From positions 1 to 35,613 of the forward strand of contig PAYZ01000024.1 of assembly GCA_002716085.1 (NCBI GenBank): DNA of 35,613 bases, written 5' to 3'. Made by a program: the position numbers and the translations under genes. Shown one piece after another: positions 15,160 through 23,666 of this stretch (the stretch's first letter is position 1; each line of letters begins with the position of its first letter). A model generated the notes under the pieces. It saw only the letters and a list, made by a program, of their open reading frames with translations, searched no databases and had not been told where the DNA came from. Origin of the DNA: Methanobacteriota archaeon (GTDB lineage: Archaea > Thermoplasmatota > Poseidoniia > Poseidoniales > Thalassarchaeaceae).

Positions 15160-15720
15160 TTGCGTTCTCTCATTCTGGCTGGAGGGAGATCCTCTAGAAT
15201 GGGGTCCGACAAAGCCCTTTTTAGAATTGAGGGGGAAGCTATGATTTCTAGGATTGCGAATGCGCTTTCTAGTGCAAATCTAGAGCCCATCCGAGTTGCA
15301 GTTTCTCGCCCAGAAGACGTTGAAAACTATGGAGTTGAAATTCAAGGAGATATTGAGTTGGAATGGGTCCTGGATGGTGAATCATATGCAGGACCTATTG
15401 AAGCAATTTTAGAAGCCCTTATTGACCCTAAGATAGAGGATTGCGAAGTTTTGCAGTTAGCTCCAGTTGACTGCCCATGGGTGACAAAAGAGCTTTTTTT
15501 CTCACTTCGAGAAGGTATCGGAGAGGATGACTCCCTGATTATGCCTCACGATGGAGAGCGCTCTCATCCTCTCCTAGCTTTAGTCCGTCCAGATAGGATT
15601 TTGAAACTGATTGATAGCGATAGACGGCCTCTTCATAAGCAATTTTCTGAAACAAAGCATTCTCTTCTTGTTGAAGACCCACGAGTATTGAAGAACATAA
15701 ATTCAGTACAAGACCTATAG
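15160..15720 (+). CDS. MobA-like nucleotidyltransferase (molybdenum cofactor guanylyltransferase family)
   Basis: NTP-transferase of the MobA/GlmU N-terminal fold, which in MobA attaches GMP to molybdopterin. The N-terminal nucleotide-binding motif SLILAGGRSSRMGSDKAL is diagnostic. LQLAPVDCPWV corresponds to the metal-binding D-x-P segment (LVVPCDMP in MobA), and DDSLIMPHDGERSHPLLALV matches the family's HP-LGLY segment. Length is 186 aa, normal for MobA. The start is a TTG four bases after the upstream stop. No molybdoenzyme is in this window, although a MOSC-domain protein lies at 28834-29298. A related CMP- or GMP-transferase role on another substrate is possible. The 3' end overlaps purN by 6 nt. 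Confidence 0.82.
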   Translation: MRSLILAGGRSSRMGSDKALFRIEGEAMISRIANALSSANLEPIRVAVSRPEDVENYGVEIQGDIELEWVLDGESYAGPIEAILEALIDPKIEDCEVLQLAPVDCPWVTKELFFSLREGIGEDDSLIMPHDGERSHPLLALVRPDRILKLIDSDRRPLHKQFSETKHSLLVEDPRVLKNINSVQDL

Positions 15721-16350
15721 TGTGATTTTTCCTAAGCAGTATTTGTCTATAGTTTCCGGGTATAATTCGTGTTCCAGATTCTTTACTCTTTCCTGTAATG
15801 AGAATTCGTTGTCCCCTGTTAGAACGGGAACTTCTCTCTGAGCTATTATTGGGCCTGTATCAACGCCCTCATCGACCAAGTGGACGGTACAACCCGTAGT
15901 GCTAACCCCTGAAGAAATTACATCCCTGTGGGGATGAGCCCCTGGGAAATGAGGGAGCAGAGACGGGTGGATATTGACCATACGTCCCTTCCAGATTCGT
16001 ACAAACCAAGGTGTAAATATTCTCATGTATCCACTAAGTACTACAAACTCGACTTGTGAATTCTCGAGTTCTTTTTGAACAAGTTCTTCATGGGCTGATC
16101 TCTGTTCTTTCTTATCCCCAATAGGAGGAAGGGGGATTGCCTTGGTCGTAATTCCCTTGTTCCTACCGTGCTCCAGTCCTCCTGCATCCTCTTTGTCTGA
16201 TAATACTAGCACAGTTTTGTGACACCTAATTTCTTCTGATTGGTATTTCAACAGTGCTAGTAGACCAGAACCTCCTCCTGAAATCAGGACGGCGATCCTC
16301 AATGGGTTTTCTGGAGATGCTCTCCTTGGGGGAGTCTCGGTGGTGCCCAT
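15715..16350 (-). CDS. purN: Phosphoribosylglycinamide formyltransferase
   Basis: Transfers a formyl group from 10-formyltetrahydrofolate to GAR in purine synthesis. The catalytic triad is visible: Asn126 and His128 in MVNIHPSLLP, and Asp164 in EGVDTGPIIAQ. IAVLISGGGSGL near the N-terminus binds GAR phosphate and LSGYMRIFTP is the folate-loop motif. The protein has 211 aa including a 16-residue N-terminal extension before the usual start. It is a folate-dependent enzyme and, with PurH at 20398-21981, indicates the bacterial-type one-carbon route for purines. It converges on and overlaps the mobA-like gene by 6 nt. Confidence 0.95.
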   Translation of the reverse strand: MGTTETPPRRASPENPLRIAVLISGGGSGLLALLKYQSEEIRCHKTVLVLSDKEDAGGLEHGRNKGITTKAIPLPPIGDKKEQRSAHEELVQKELENSQVEFVVLSGYMRIFTPWFVRIWKGRMVNIHPSLLPHFPGAHPHRDVISSGVSTTGCTVHLVDEGVDTGPIIAQREVPVLTGDNEFSLQERVKNLEHELYPETIDKYCLGKITL

Positions 16351-16432
16351 GCTACTGTGGCATAGGCATCTCGCTTGAGGGTTCGTAAAGGCTCAACTTA
16401 AACAGAAATTACCGCTCCCCCTTGATGATAGT

Positions 16433-16924
16433 GTGGAGAGATTGGATAATCTCGACGAAATTGTTCAGAAATACTGTGTTTCCAATAGTTCATTGAGAAG
16501 AGTGTACGTTTCTCTTGGGTCAATTTTTGTCGTTTTCTCTGTGATTGGGATCTGGATTCCCGGATGGCCGACCGTCTCATGGGCTGTACCGGCAGCATTC
16601 CTATTTTCACAATCCAGTGAGAGGATGTTCAGGTGGTCGTTAACAAATCGCTATTTCGGAAGAGCCATGTTTGAATATTATGCGAGCGGTAAGACAATCC
16701 CTAGACATGCAAAATCTGGAATAATTGTCATGATTGTATTTATGACCCTTTTATCGGCAACGTTCGTTTGGTACGTTTCTACCCTAGGGGAAGGCAAGTG
16801 GTCGGACCCCGGCTCATGGGATGGAGCAGACCCGGGTTTCGGAGCTGCTACAATAGTTATTGTTGGCTTGGTCGGAGTGTGGTATGTTGGTTCGAGGGTT
16901 AGGACTCGTGATTCTGAGAGTTAG
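16433..16924 (+). CDS. DUF454/YbaN family membrane protein
   Basis: Integral membrane protein of the DUF454 (YbaN) family, function unknown. The family signature is visible: a first helix with GIWIPGWPTVSWAVPAAFLF (family: G-LPLLPTTPFLLLA), then FSQSSERMFRWSL, NRYFG and KTIPRHAK, followed by a second helix region (IIVMIVFMTLLSATFVW) and a third near the C-terminus. It has 163 aa, about 40 longer than bacterial YbaN because of an N-terminal ~30 residues and the extra C-terminal helix. Start is a GTG at 16433. It is divergent from purN. Confidence 0.8.
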   Translation: MERLDNLDEIVQKYCVSNSSLRRVYVSLGSIFVVFSVIGIWIPGWPTVSWAVPAAFLFSQSSERMFRWSLTNRYFGRAMFEYYASGKTIPRHAKSGIIVMIVFMTLLSATFVWYVSTLGEGKWSDPGSWDGADPGFGAATIVIVGLVGVWYVGSRVRTRDSES

Positions 16925-16995
16925 CACTATCTCAATTATGCCAGAAGCACCACATCTGTCAGGGAGTTGAAATACCAATCCTCCTTAGTGCGAGT

Positions 16996-17706
16996 GTGAG
17001 GCTGTTTACGTTTGACAACTCCATCAGGGTTCCGACTAGGTGGCTTAGCCGTGAACAGAGGAAGAGGTACAAGAGCAATTCTCTGGGCATCCTCCATGAG
17101 CCGGAAGAGGAGGGTGTTTTTCTTGATGCTTTGAACTCCTTGCCTGCAGGAGGAGCTTACGTAAACATAGGAGCAGCATGGGGCTACTACTCACTGTTGG
17201 CGAAGAAAACTCGCCCGGAATTGGATGTTTTCGCAGTAGAAGCACACCCAAGGATGTGCAGTATGATTTACGAGGCTTCAATGATCAATCATATATCTGG
17301 GATTTCCGTAATCAATTCTGCAGTTGTGGGCAAAAACGAGATAGGAAGAAGAGAGATGCGGATAAAATTCGGCTATGGGGCTTCAGTGACCCCTGAAGAT
17401 TCCGTCAATAAGAATGAGTCGATTCGAGTAGGTCTGATTGATCTCGGAGTAATCCTTGGATCAATTCCTAATCCAGAGATTATGATCAGCATGGATGTGC
17501 AAGGTTCTGAGGAGGGGGTTTGCAGAGATTTAGCTACTCAACCCGAAATGGGGGCGCGCGTTTCGAAAATTATCGTAGGAACTCATGGAACCGAGCGACA
17601 CGATATTTGCAAGGAGATGCTAGAGAAATCTGGATTCTCGATTGATTTTGACGAGCCTGCCCCGTTAGAACAGCCCGATGGAATTATATTGGCTACAAAG
17701 AAGTAA
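16996..17706 (+). CDS. FkbM family methyltransferase
   Basis: SAM-dependent methyltransferase of the FkbM type, which methylate sugars or other hydroxyl groups, often in surface glycans. The SAM-binding segment is YVNIGAAWGYYSLLAKK (about residues 55-71), followed by VFAVEAHPRMCSMIY. MISMDVQGSEEGV is the FkbM signature (family: K-D-EG-E). It has 236 aa with a GTG start at 16996; no Shine-Dalgarno is seen, and GAAATACC about 25 nt upstream could be a TATA element for a leaderless transcript. It could act on glycans made by the sulfotransferase/glycosyltransferase genes at 25-27 kb, but it is not adjacent to them. Confidence 0.8.
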   Translation: MRLFTFDNSIRVPTRWLSREQRKRYKSNSLGILHEPEEEGVFLDALNSLPAGGAYVNIGAAWGYYSLLAKKTRPELDVFAVEAHPRMCSMIYEASMINHISGISVINSAVVGKNEIGRREMRIKFGYGASVTPEDSVNKNESIRVGLIDLGVILGSIPNPEIMISMDVQGSEEGVCRDLATQPEMGARVSKIIVGTHGTERHDICKEMLEKSGFSIDFDEPAPLEQPDGIILATKK

Positions 17707-17747
17707 GTGGAAGGCCTAGGCTCCCTTTTTACGTGGTAGCTAACTGA

Positions 17748-17767
17748 AACACTTTTCCAGTAGTGTT
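17748..17767. promoter_or_regulatory. Inverted repeat upstream of the cystathionine lyase/synthase gene
   Basis: AACACT and AGTGTT form perfect 6-bp arms separated by 8 nt, in the 82-nt gap before the ATG at 17789. It is a candidate operator or leader hairpin for the sulfur amino acid gene that follows. Confidence 0.3.
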
Positions 17768-17788
17768 ACCCGCAAGCGTTTGAGAGAA

Positions 17789-18931
17789 ATGAGGTTCGAC
17801 ACAGAAGCTGTAAGAGGTAGAAGCAAACCAGACCCGACAACAGGAGCTATTATTCCTCCAATTTACCAGACTGCAACATACGTTCTTGAAGAAATAGGAG
17901 TGGACAAGGGCTTCGACTATACCAGATCATCTAATCCTACTAGGCAGCATCTCGAAGAGCATCTCGCAGCCCTAGAAGGAGGTGCTCACGCCATAGCCTT
18001 CTCCAGCGGAATGGCGTGTGCAGATAGTTGTATGAAACTCCTAAGCAGTGGAGATCATGTCGTTTGTTGTGATGATGTCTACGGAGGTACTGCTCGCTTA
18101 TTCAATAACCTCATGACAAACTATGGAGTCGAGTTCACCTATGTTGATTCCCAGGATTCGGAAAACGTGGAAAGAGCGATTCGCCCTGAAACGAAGATGG
18201 TGTGGATAGAGACACCCACTAATCCTCTTCTAAAAATCACAGATTTGGATGCAGTGGGAAAAATCACCAAGAGTAATGGGCTTCTGTACGTTGTCGATAC
18301 TACCTTCGCGACTCCTGTATTTCTACGTCCTCTGGATTACGGAGCTGATTTAGTTCTACATAGTACAACGAAGTATCTCAGTGGCCATAACCAGATTATT
18401 GGAGGAGTATTGGTAACTAACAGAAGTGACCTCTTTGAGAAGCTGAAGTATATCCAGAAGAGCGTTGGTGCTGTTCCAAGTCCCTTTGACAGCTGGCTCA
18501 CAATTGTTGGACTGAAGACCCTACATGTTCGGATGCAGAGACATTGGGAGAACGCCGAGAAGATTGCTTCCTACTTGGAGAAGCACCCCAAGGTATCGAA
18601 GGTTGTCTACCCTGGACTGCAAACCCATCCAATGCACGAAGTTGCCAAGAAGCAAATGAGTGGATTCAGCGGGATGATCTCCTTCGAGCTTCAGGGGGGA
18701 TTAGACGCAGGAAAGAAGCTGATGAATTCTGTAGAGCTTTGTCTACTGGCTGAGAGCTTGGGAGCTGTAGAGACGATGATTACGCACCCAGCTACAATGA
18801 CTCATGCAGAGGTTCCTAGAGAGGAGAGGCTCGCTAGGGGGTTCGAGGACGGATTGGTTAGACTATCAGTGGGGATAGAAGATGCTGATGACCTGATAGC
18901 TGACCTCGAGAAGGCTTTCGAAAAGGTCTGA
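17789..18931 (+). CDS. Cystathionine gamma-lyase / gamma-synthase
   Basis: PLP enzyme of the Cys/Met metabolism family. From the ATG at 17789 it has 380 aa. The PLP lysine is Lys195 in LHSTTKYLSGH; FDYTRSSNPTRQ binds the PLP phosphate of the partner subunit, and FSSGMACAD and WIETPTNPLLKI are family motifs. The C-terminal AESLGAVETMITHPATMTHAEVP stretch matches bacterial MetB/YrhB-type enzymes. Cystathionine gamma-lyase (to cysteine), gamma-synthase and homocysteine lyase cannot be separated by sequence. Its direct pairing with a CBS-like gene (convergent, no gap) makes the reverse transsulfuration role (lyase) attractive. A TTG at 17780 is an alternative start. Confidence 0.88.
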   Translation: MRFDTEAVRGRSKPDPTTGAIIPPIYQTATYVLEEIGVDKGFDYTRSSNPTRQHLEEHLAALEGGAHAIAFSSGMACADSCMKLLSSGDHVVCCDDVYGGTARLFNNLMTNYGVEFTYVDSQDSENVERAIRPETKMVWIETPTNPLLKITDLDAVGKITKSNGLLYVVDTTFATPVFLRPLDYGADLVLHSTTKYLSGHNQIIGGVLVTNRSDLFEKLKYIQKSVGAVPSPFDSWLTIVGLKTLHVRMQRHWENAEKIASYLEKHPKVSKVVYPGLQTHPMHEVAKKQMSGFSGMISFELQGGLDAGKKLMNSVELCLLAESLGAVETMITHPATMTHAEVPREERLARGFEDGLVRLSVGIEDADDLIADLEKAFEKV

Positions 18932-19969
18932 CTAGTCCCAATCGTCTGGTTCCCAACCGTTTTCCCTAAGCCAATCGTCATTGTAGAACTTGGACAAGTA
19001 TGGGTTCCCTGCATCGGGAAGTATGGCAACTACCATTGCTTCCTCACCACTCTCATCGGCTTCCCTAGCAATGTCGATTGCAACCTTGATGGAGCCGCCG
19101 CAAGAACCGCCACAGAACATTCCTTCCTTTCTTGCAAGAGCCCGGGCCCATCGGAAGCACTCGCCATCGTCCACTTGGTGAATCTCGTCGATGGATGAAA
19201 AGTCGGTCGCAGATGGTATGAAGTCCTCTCCGAAGCCCTCTACCTTGTACGTATGCGGCTCCCCCATGGTTCCCTCTTCGAACCACTGTTTGAGAATCGA
19301 TCCTACGGCATCTACTCCGACTATCTTAGGTGGTGTCATAGCATTTGACTCGGCCATCTCCTTTAGCGACTTGGAGGTCCCGGAAATCGTCCCTCCCGTC
19401 CCCATAGTGGCTACGAAGTGAGTGATCTGGCCCGCAGTCTGTTCCCAAATCTCTGGTCCTGTCGTTAGGTAGTGAGTCAACGGATTTGCCTGATGCGAGT
19501 ATTGGTCGGGATACCATGCTCCGGGGATCTCTCTCGCCAGTCTAGCCGCAACTTCGTAGTATGAACGGGGATCCTCCTTCTCTACGGCAGTGGGACATAC
19601 GTGGACCTCGGCTCCCATGGCCCTGAGGAGGTCTATCTTCTCCTTGCTCATCTTGTCTGCCATAGTGAAGATGCAGCGGTACCCTCTCTGTGCTGCGACC
19701 ATCGCGAGTCCAATTCCGGTGTTTCCGGAAGTCCCCTCGACAATCGTCCCCCCTGGTTTCAGGAGTCCCTTCTCCTCTGCATCCAGAACCATTTGCAAAC
19801 CGATTCTATCCTTTATCGAGCCGCCGGGGTTGCACCTCTCTAGCTTGACCCAGACGGAGGACCCGCCCAGTCCCTCTGTAATTCTATTCAAACGAATTAG
19901 AGGAGTGTTGCCTATGGCTGAGACCAAGTCCTCATAGGTATTGGAACGAGGTTTTGGTGGGTTGGTCAC
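18932..19969 (-). CDS. Cystathionine beta-synthase-like PLP enzyme
   Basis: PLP fold type II enzyme of the cysteine synthase / cystathionine beta-synthase group, joining homocysteine and serine or making cysteine from an activated serine. Lys53 in CNPGGSIKDRIGL carries PLP. EGTSGNTGIGLA is the substrate loop and TMGTGGTISGTSK the phosphate loop. PDQYSHQANPLTHYLTTGPEIWEQT and KVEGFGEDFIPSATD are more like CBS than CysK. It has 345 aa and no C-terminal CBS domains, so it would be the catalytic core without the SAM-binding regulatory part. It abuts the convergent cystathionine lyase gene with no intervening base. It is downstream of the small membrane gene by 33 nt. Confidence 0.87.
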   Translation of the reverse strand: MTNPPKPRSNTYEDLVSAIGNTPLIRLNRITEGLGGSSVWVKLERCNPGGSIKDRIGLQMVLDAEEKGLLKPGGTIVEGTSGNTGIGLAMVAAQRGYRCIFTMADKMSKEKIDLLRAMGAEVHVCPTAVEKEDPRSYYEVAARLAREIPGAWYPDQYSHQANPLTHYLTTGPEIWEQTAGQITHFVATMGTGGTISGTSKSLKEMAESNAMTPPKIVGVDAVGSILKQWFEEGTMGEPHTYKVEGFGEDFIPSATDFSSIDEIHQVDDGECFRWARALARKEGMFCGGSCGGSIKVAIDIAREADESGEEAMVVAILPDAGNPYLSKFYNDDWLRENGWEPDDWD

Positions 19970-20002
19970 AGTGGTGCATCGAACCTCGCTGTATGATGGT
20001 TT

Positions 20003-20392
20003 TCACTGAGGGTTTCGTGTGGAGCTGTGGTAGACCCAGCCAGCAATGGGGACAATCCAGAGCCCGCCTGCTAGAAATCCTAGTAAAACCAATGTTGCAA
20101 GTGTTGTTAGATCTGAGTTTGGTGCTCCGAAAGATGCGCCCAGGAGTGGGAAAATGAATGTCATAATAGATACTGGAATCAATGTCTTAAGACCCGGGTC
20201 AAACCAACCCATGGATTGTGAGATTTTCTTGACTGCGAATGCAGAAAGAAAAATCATCCCGGCGAAGACGACGATAGCCGCTCCAAACGAAGGTGGTTCA
20301 AACCCGATCTTGACCATAATCAGTGATACTAACGCGGCCAATACTACTCCAGTTCCAGAACCCGCGGCCAAAGTTTGTTTCCAGTCAATCAT
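20003..20392 (-). CDS. Four-helix membrane protein, unknown
   Basis: Not recognised. The 129-aa product has about four hydrophobic segments (roughly residues 8-27, 35-54, 68-86 and 95-118) with short loops and few charged residues. It lies between purH (5 nt upstream, same strand) and the CBS-like gene (33 nt downstream), so it is probably in the same transcript. No functional motif is seen. Confidence 0.6.
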   Translation of the reverse strand: MIDWKQTLAAGSGTGVVLAALVSLIMVKIGFEPPSFGAAIVVFAGMIFLSAFAVKKISQSMGWFDPGLKTLIPVSIMTFIFPLLGASFGAPNSDLTTLATLVLLGFLAGGLWIVPIAGWVYHSSTRNPQ

Positions 20393-20397
20393 CCTAC

Positions 20398-21981
20398 CTA
20401 GTGCCTGAAGAGTCGGGTTCCTGTAAATAGCATTGCCATCCCGAACTCGTTCGCGGCATCTATTACCTCATCGTCGCGAATTGAGCCACCTGGCTGCACT
20501 ACACTCGTAATCCCAATTTCTTTTGATTGGTCAATCCCGTCGCGAAACGGGAAAAAGGCGTCGGATATCATCATGGCTCCCTGCGCTCTTTCTCCGGCTC
20601 TCCTCGCGGCAATGCGAACAGCCTCTACACGGCTAGTCTGACCCGGCCCTACACCTACGGTAGAGTATCCTGTCTCTGATTTGCGCACCAGAATGATTGC
20701 GTTGGACTGGGTTTCGGCAATTACGGAGGTTCCGAACCGAGCTAGGTTTAGCTCCTCTTCGTCAAGGGTCATTTTGGTGACGAGTCGTGCATTCTCCCAG
20801 TCTATGCGAGGGGGCCCTTGGACCTGGGATAGCCAGCCCCCCTGCACCTGACTGATCTTGAGTTCATCGATGAGTTCTCCGAATGGATCAAGAGTCAGCA
20901 TTCTCCTATTCTTGCTATTGGAGAGTATCTCCAAGGCATCTGTTTCGTAACCCGGGGCAATCATGCATTCGAAGAAGTGCTTGCCAATCGATTCAGCGGT
21001 TTCTTTCACTACCACCCTATCGAATGCAATCACACACCCGAATGCGCTCTCTGGATCACTAGCCAGTGCGTTTTCCCACGCTGAAACCTGATTATCGGAG
21101 ACTGAGGCTCCACAGGGATTGGTGTGCTTGATCAACACACAGGAGTGGATTCCGAAAGCACAGGTCTGCAATAGAGACCTGGATAGCCTCAGTGCAGCAT
21201 CGAGATCGAGATAGTTGTTGTAGGAAAGGGCCTTCCCCCCGTGTTGCACTGCTCTCGAGAGCCCTCTTGGCTTTCCAGTAGAGGGGAAGAACGACGCTGG
21301 TTGGTGTGGATTCTCCCCATACCTCAGTTCTATGCCCTTCTCTGAAGAAGCTAGAATCCTGTTCGGAATCCTGCTTTCTGTGAATCTACCCCATAGCTCG
21401 TTAGAAACCGCGCTATCGTATGCTGCTGTAGATTGGAAGGCCGAAATGGCCAGTTCCTTCCTCATCGTCAAATCAATCCCAGAGGGCTTTCCTTGTGATT
21501 TTGAGAGGGCTTCTAATATCGATTCATGCTGTTCTGGTTTTGTGATTACGATTACGTCTGCGTGGTTCTTTGCTGCGGATCTAACCATTGTAGGGCCTCC
21601 TATGTCAATCATCTCTATCAGTTCCTGATCGCTTACTGGGGGTTCTCGGGAAGCTGTTTCTTCGAATGGGTATAGGTTTACACAGACCATGTCGATTGTA
21701 CCGTAGCCCATATCCGCCAGTTTTTCCATATCCTGTTTCGAGTCCCTCCTAGCCATAATCCCCCCGTGAATCGCGGGATGTAGGGTCTTGACCCTGCCAT
21801 CGAATATCTCCGGGTGGCCGGTCGTATCGGATACGTCAGTTACTTCTATTCCGGAATCTCTGAGTCTGGTTGCAGTGCCTCCAGTCGAAAGAATGGCCCA
21901 CCCCATGGATTGCAAAGATTCTGCGAATTCTTCGATTCCGGTTTTGTCCCATACGCTAATCAGCGCTCTGGGTCGTTCCAT
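20398..21981 (-). CDS. purH: Bifunctional AICAR transformylase / IMP cyclohydrolase
   Basis: Catalyses the last two steps of IMP synthesis. The N-terminal IMP cyclohydrolase domain starts RALISVWDKTGIEEFAESL and holds LSTGGTA and DGRVKTLHPAIHGGI. The C-terminal AICAR formyltransferase domain has RYGENPHQPASF, LSYNNYLDLDAA, the KHTNPCGAS motif with the catalytic Lys-His, and FFPFRDGIDQ near the end. From ATG 21981 it has 527 aa, the bacterial length; an ATG at 21999 would add 6 residues. Many archaea use PurP/PurO instead, so the bacterial-type enzyme marks a folate-based pathway, in line with purN in this window. It follows the thermosome gene closely on the same strand. Confidence 0.96.
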   Translation of the reverse strand: MERPRALISVWDKTGIEEFAESLQSMGWAILSTGGTATRLRDSGIEVTDVSDTTGHPEIFDGRVKTLHPAIHGGIMARRDSKQDMEKLADMGYGTIDMVCVNLYPFEETASREPPVSDQELIEMIDIGGPTMVRSAAKNHADVIVITKPEQHESILEALSKSQGKPSGIDLTMRKELAISAFQSTAAYDSAVSNELWGRFTESRIPNRILASSEKGIELRYGENPHQPASFFPSTGKPRGLSRAVQHGGKALSYNNYLDLDAALRLSRSLLQTCAFGIHSCVLIKHTNPCGASVSDNQVSAWENALASDPESAFGCVIAFDRVVVKETAESIGKHFFECMIAPGYETDALEILSNSKNRRMLTLDPFGELIDELKISQVQGGWLSQVQGPPRIDWENARLVTKMTLDEEELNLARFGTSVIAETQSNAIILVRKSETGYSTVGVGPGQTSRVEAVRIAARRAGERAQGAMMISDAFFPFRDGIDQSKEIGITSVVQPGGSIRDDEVIDAANEFGMAMLFTGTRLFRH

Positions 21982-22022
21982 GGGAATGCGTGAGTGCAAG
22001 AGGCTTGAAGGTTCGTGGTCGA

Positions 22023-23615
22023 CTATTCACCTCTTGCAGAGATGACTTGATCGATCCTTAACATCCCCATTGCGGTTTCAGCGGCAGACTCCAGAGAGTT
22101 AGCGATTACTGACCTAGGGTGCCATATCCGATTGATTTCCTCTAATTTACCATCAGAGGATATCCCCAAGACAGAGGCATTTTTCGATGAAGAACGGAGT
22201 TCTAAGACCCTGTCAAGTGACTCTCCTCCGGCATTCTCGACTAGGGTCGCGGGAATCGTTTCTAGAGCCCTAGCGAAGGCCTCCATTGCAAGCCTCTCTC
22301 TTCCTGCTTGTGCCTCAGAGGACTCTCGTACTGCTCTTGCCATTCTGCTGTGAATGGAGCCAGCACCTGGAAGAACTTCTTCCCTAATTGCCAGAGAGGC
22401 TGCTCTTAGGGAATCGTGCAGTCCTCTTATTACCTCCTCTGTTCCGGCCTCTCCTGCCCCTCCTACCTCAATCGTGACAACCGAAGGAGAGGGGCAGTCA
22501 AGAATCCTAATCACGTCCTCAACCTCATCGGAATCCTGTCCTCGTTCCCAAACCACTGATCCGCAAATCCCAAGGTTCTCTTCGCATATATCTAGAGCTG
22601 TTTCTAAAATTCTTGCTCCGGTAGCATCGGAGCAGTTCCTTAGCTCGGATGAGTCAAGATCCCCTATGGCTAAGATTCCATTGTCATTCAGAAGGTGTAA
22701 GATGTCCTTGTCTATTTCGCCGGAGCATAATACGAGGTTGGCACCTGATTCAACGATGCTGCCGGAGATTTGCTCCTTGCGATCATTCTCTGCTTGGAGG
22801 AAAGCCTCGTAATCATCGGCACTGGAGATCTTTAGTTCTGCATCCCTAGTCATTTCCCGAATCTTTATGTCCCCATCTAAGCATACTACTCTAGCATCTT
22901 TGATGTTATTTGGGAGACCCTCAATTAGGATTCTTCTTCTAAGACACACTCCCTTTACCAATCTAGAATCTCTGATTGATCCCTTACGTGTCTTGAACAT
23001 GGATACGTTTTCGGCTGAGGCATGCCCTCGATTCTTTTCCACTGTGTTCAGTGCTTCTACGATTATAGGAGAGAAAGAGCCCACTGCCGATTCTGCTATC
23101 TTTCCACTAAGTGCCGTTTCTACGACAAACGATAGCTTACTTTCATCGGTTTGTATGGAGTCTGATTCAATCTGAGACCTGCAAGCTTCAAGAGAAATCG
23201 CGTAACCCTCTACAAGAGTAAGTGGGTGGATTCCCTTCCTGAATAGATTATTTGCTTCGATCAATAAAGAGCCGCACAGGAGCATGGTTGTAGTAACCCC
23301 GTCACCACAGTCTTCCTCCTGAGACTCGGCCATCGAGACCATCATCTTTGCAGCTGGATGCTTAACAAGAAGCTCTGCTACGATCTTTGCTCCATCGTTT
23401 GTCACTGCGGTATTTCCGTCTGTCTTGTATAGCATCTTGTCGAGGCCACGAGGGCCAAAAGTTGGCTTCAAGAGGTCCGAAAACACCCTTGCTGCTTCAA
23501 TAAGCTTCTCTTGGACCTCTGTTCCACTTGTAACACTAGTACTTGAGGGGCTGATGGAAACCTTTGGCTTCTCTGAGTCTTCTGCCATTGTTCCCTGGGC
23601 GAGATATCCCGACAT
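22023..23615 (-). CDS. Divergent thermosome (group II chaperonin) subunit
   Basis: ATP-dependent protein-folding chaperonin subunit of the TCP-1/thermosome family, 530 aa. Family anchors are KPTFGPRGLDKML, VTNDGAKIV, KHPAAKMMVSMAESQEEDCG, GDGVTTTMLL, and a C-terminal GRERLAMEAFARALETIPATLVENAG and LRIDQVIS. Several nucleotide-pocket positions differ from consensus: NDGAT is NDGAK (73-77), GDGTT is GDGVT (104-108), and GGGA is GAGS (417-420); the RGGTE segment is replaced by a Gly-rich insert. The metal and catalytic aspartates of NDG, GDG and HDSL are retained. The usual Gly-Gly-Met tail is absent. ATG 23615 fits a leaderless transcript from the TATA at 23641-23649; ATG 23588 is the alternative. 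A canonical subunit may be encoded elsewhere. Confidence 0.92.
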   Translation of the reverse strand: MSGYLAQGTMAEDSEKPKVSISPSSTSVTSGTEVQEKLIEAARVFSDLLKPTFGPRGLDKMLYKTDGNTAVTNDGAKIVAELLVKHPAAKMMVSMAESQEEDCGDGVTTTMLLCGSLLIEANNLFRKGIHPLTLVEGYAISLEACRSQIESDSIQTDESKLSFVVETALSGKIAESAVGSFSPIIVEALNTVEKNRGHASAENVSMFKTRKGSIRDSRLVKGVCLRRRILIEGLPNNIKDARVVCLDGDIKIREMTRDAELKISSADDYEAFLQAENDRKEQISGSIVESGANLVLCSGEIDKDILHLLNDNGILAIGDLDSSELRNCSDATGARILETALDICEENLGICGSVVWERGQDSDEVEDVIRILDCPSPSVVTIEVGGAGEAGTEEVIRGLHDSLRAASLAIREEVLPGAGSIHSRMARAVRESSEAQAGRERLAMEAFARALETIPATLVENAGGESLDRVLELRSSSKNASVLGISSDGKLEEINRIWHPRSVIANSLESAAETAMGMLRIDQVISARGE

Positions 23616-23640
23616 GAATGCTTTGAGCGAAAATTAGGAG

Positions 23641-23666
23641 TATTTTATCCCCGAGAGGATAATATC
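23641..23666. promoter_or_regulatory. Back-to-back divergent TATA boxes (thermosome / surface protein)
   Basis: Minus-strand GGATAAAATA (23641-23650) lies about 27-30 nt before the thermosome ATG at 23615. Plus-strand GGATAATATC (23657-23666) lies about 28-35 nt before the ATG at 23694. Both distances fit near-leaderless transcripts. The two boxes form an imperfect palindrome (8 of 10 matching) around a 6-nt centre, so one factor could act on both. Confidence 0.55.

Noticed and set aside
19988-20016. Possible C/D-box RNA (ATGATGG followed by CTGA).
   Set aside because: Only six bases lie between the boxes, too few for a guide sequence, and no second box pair is seen.
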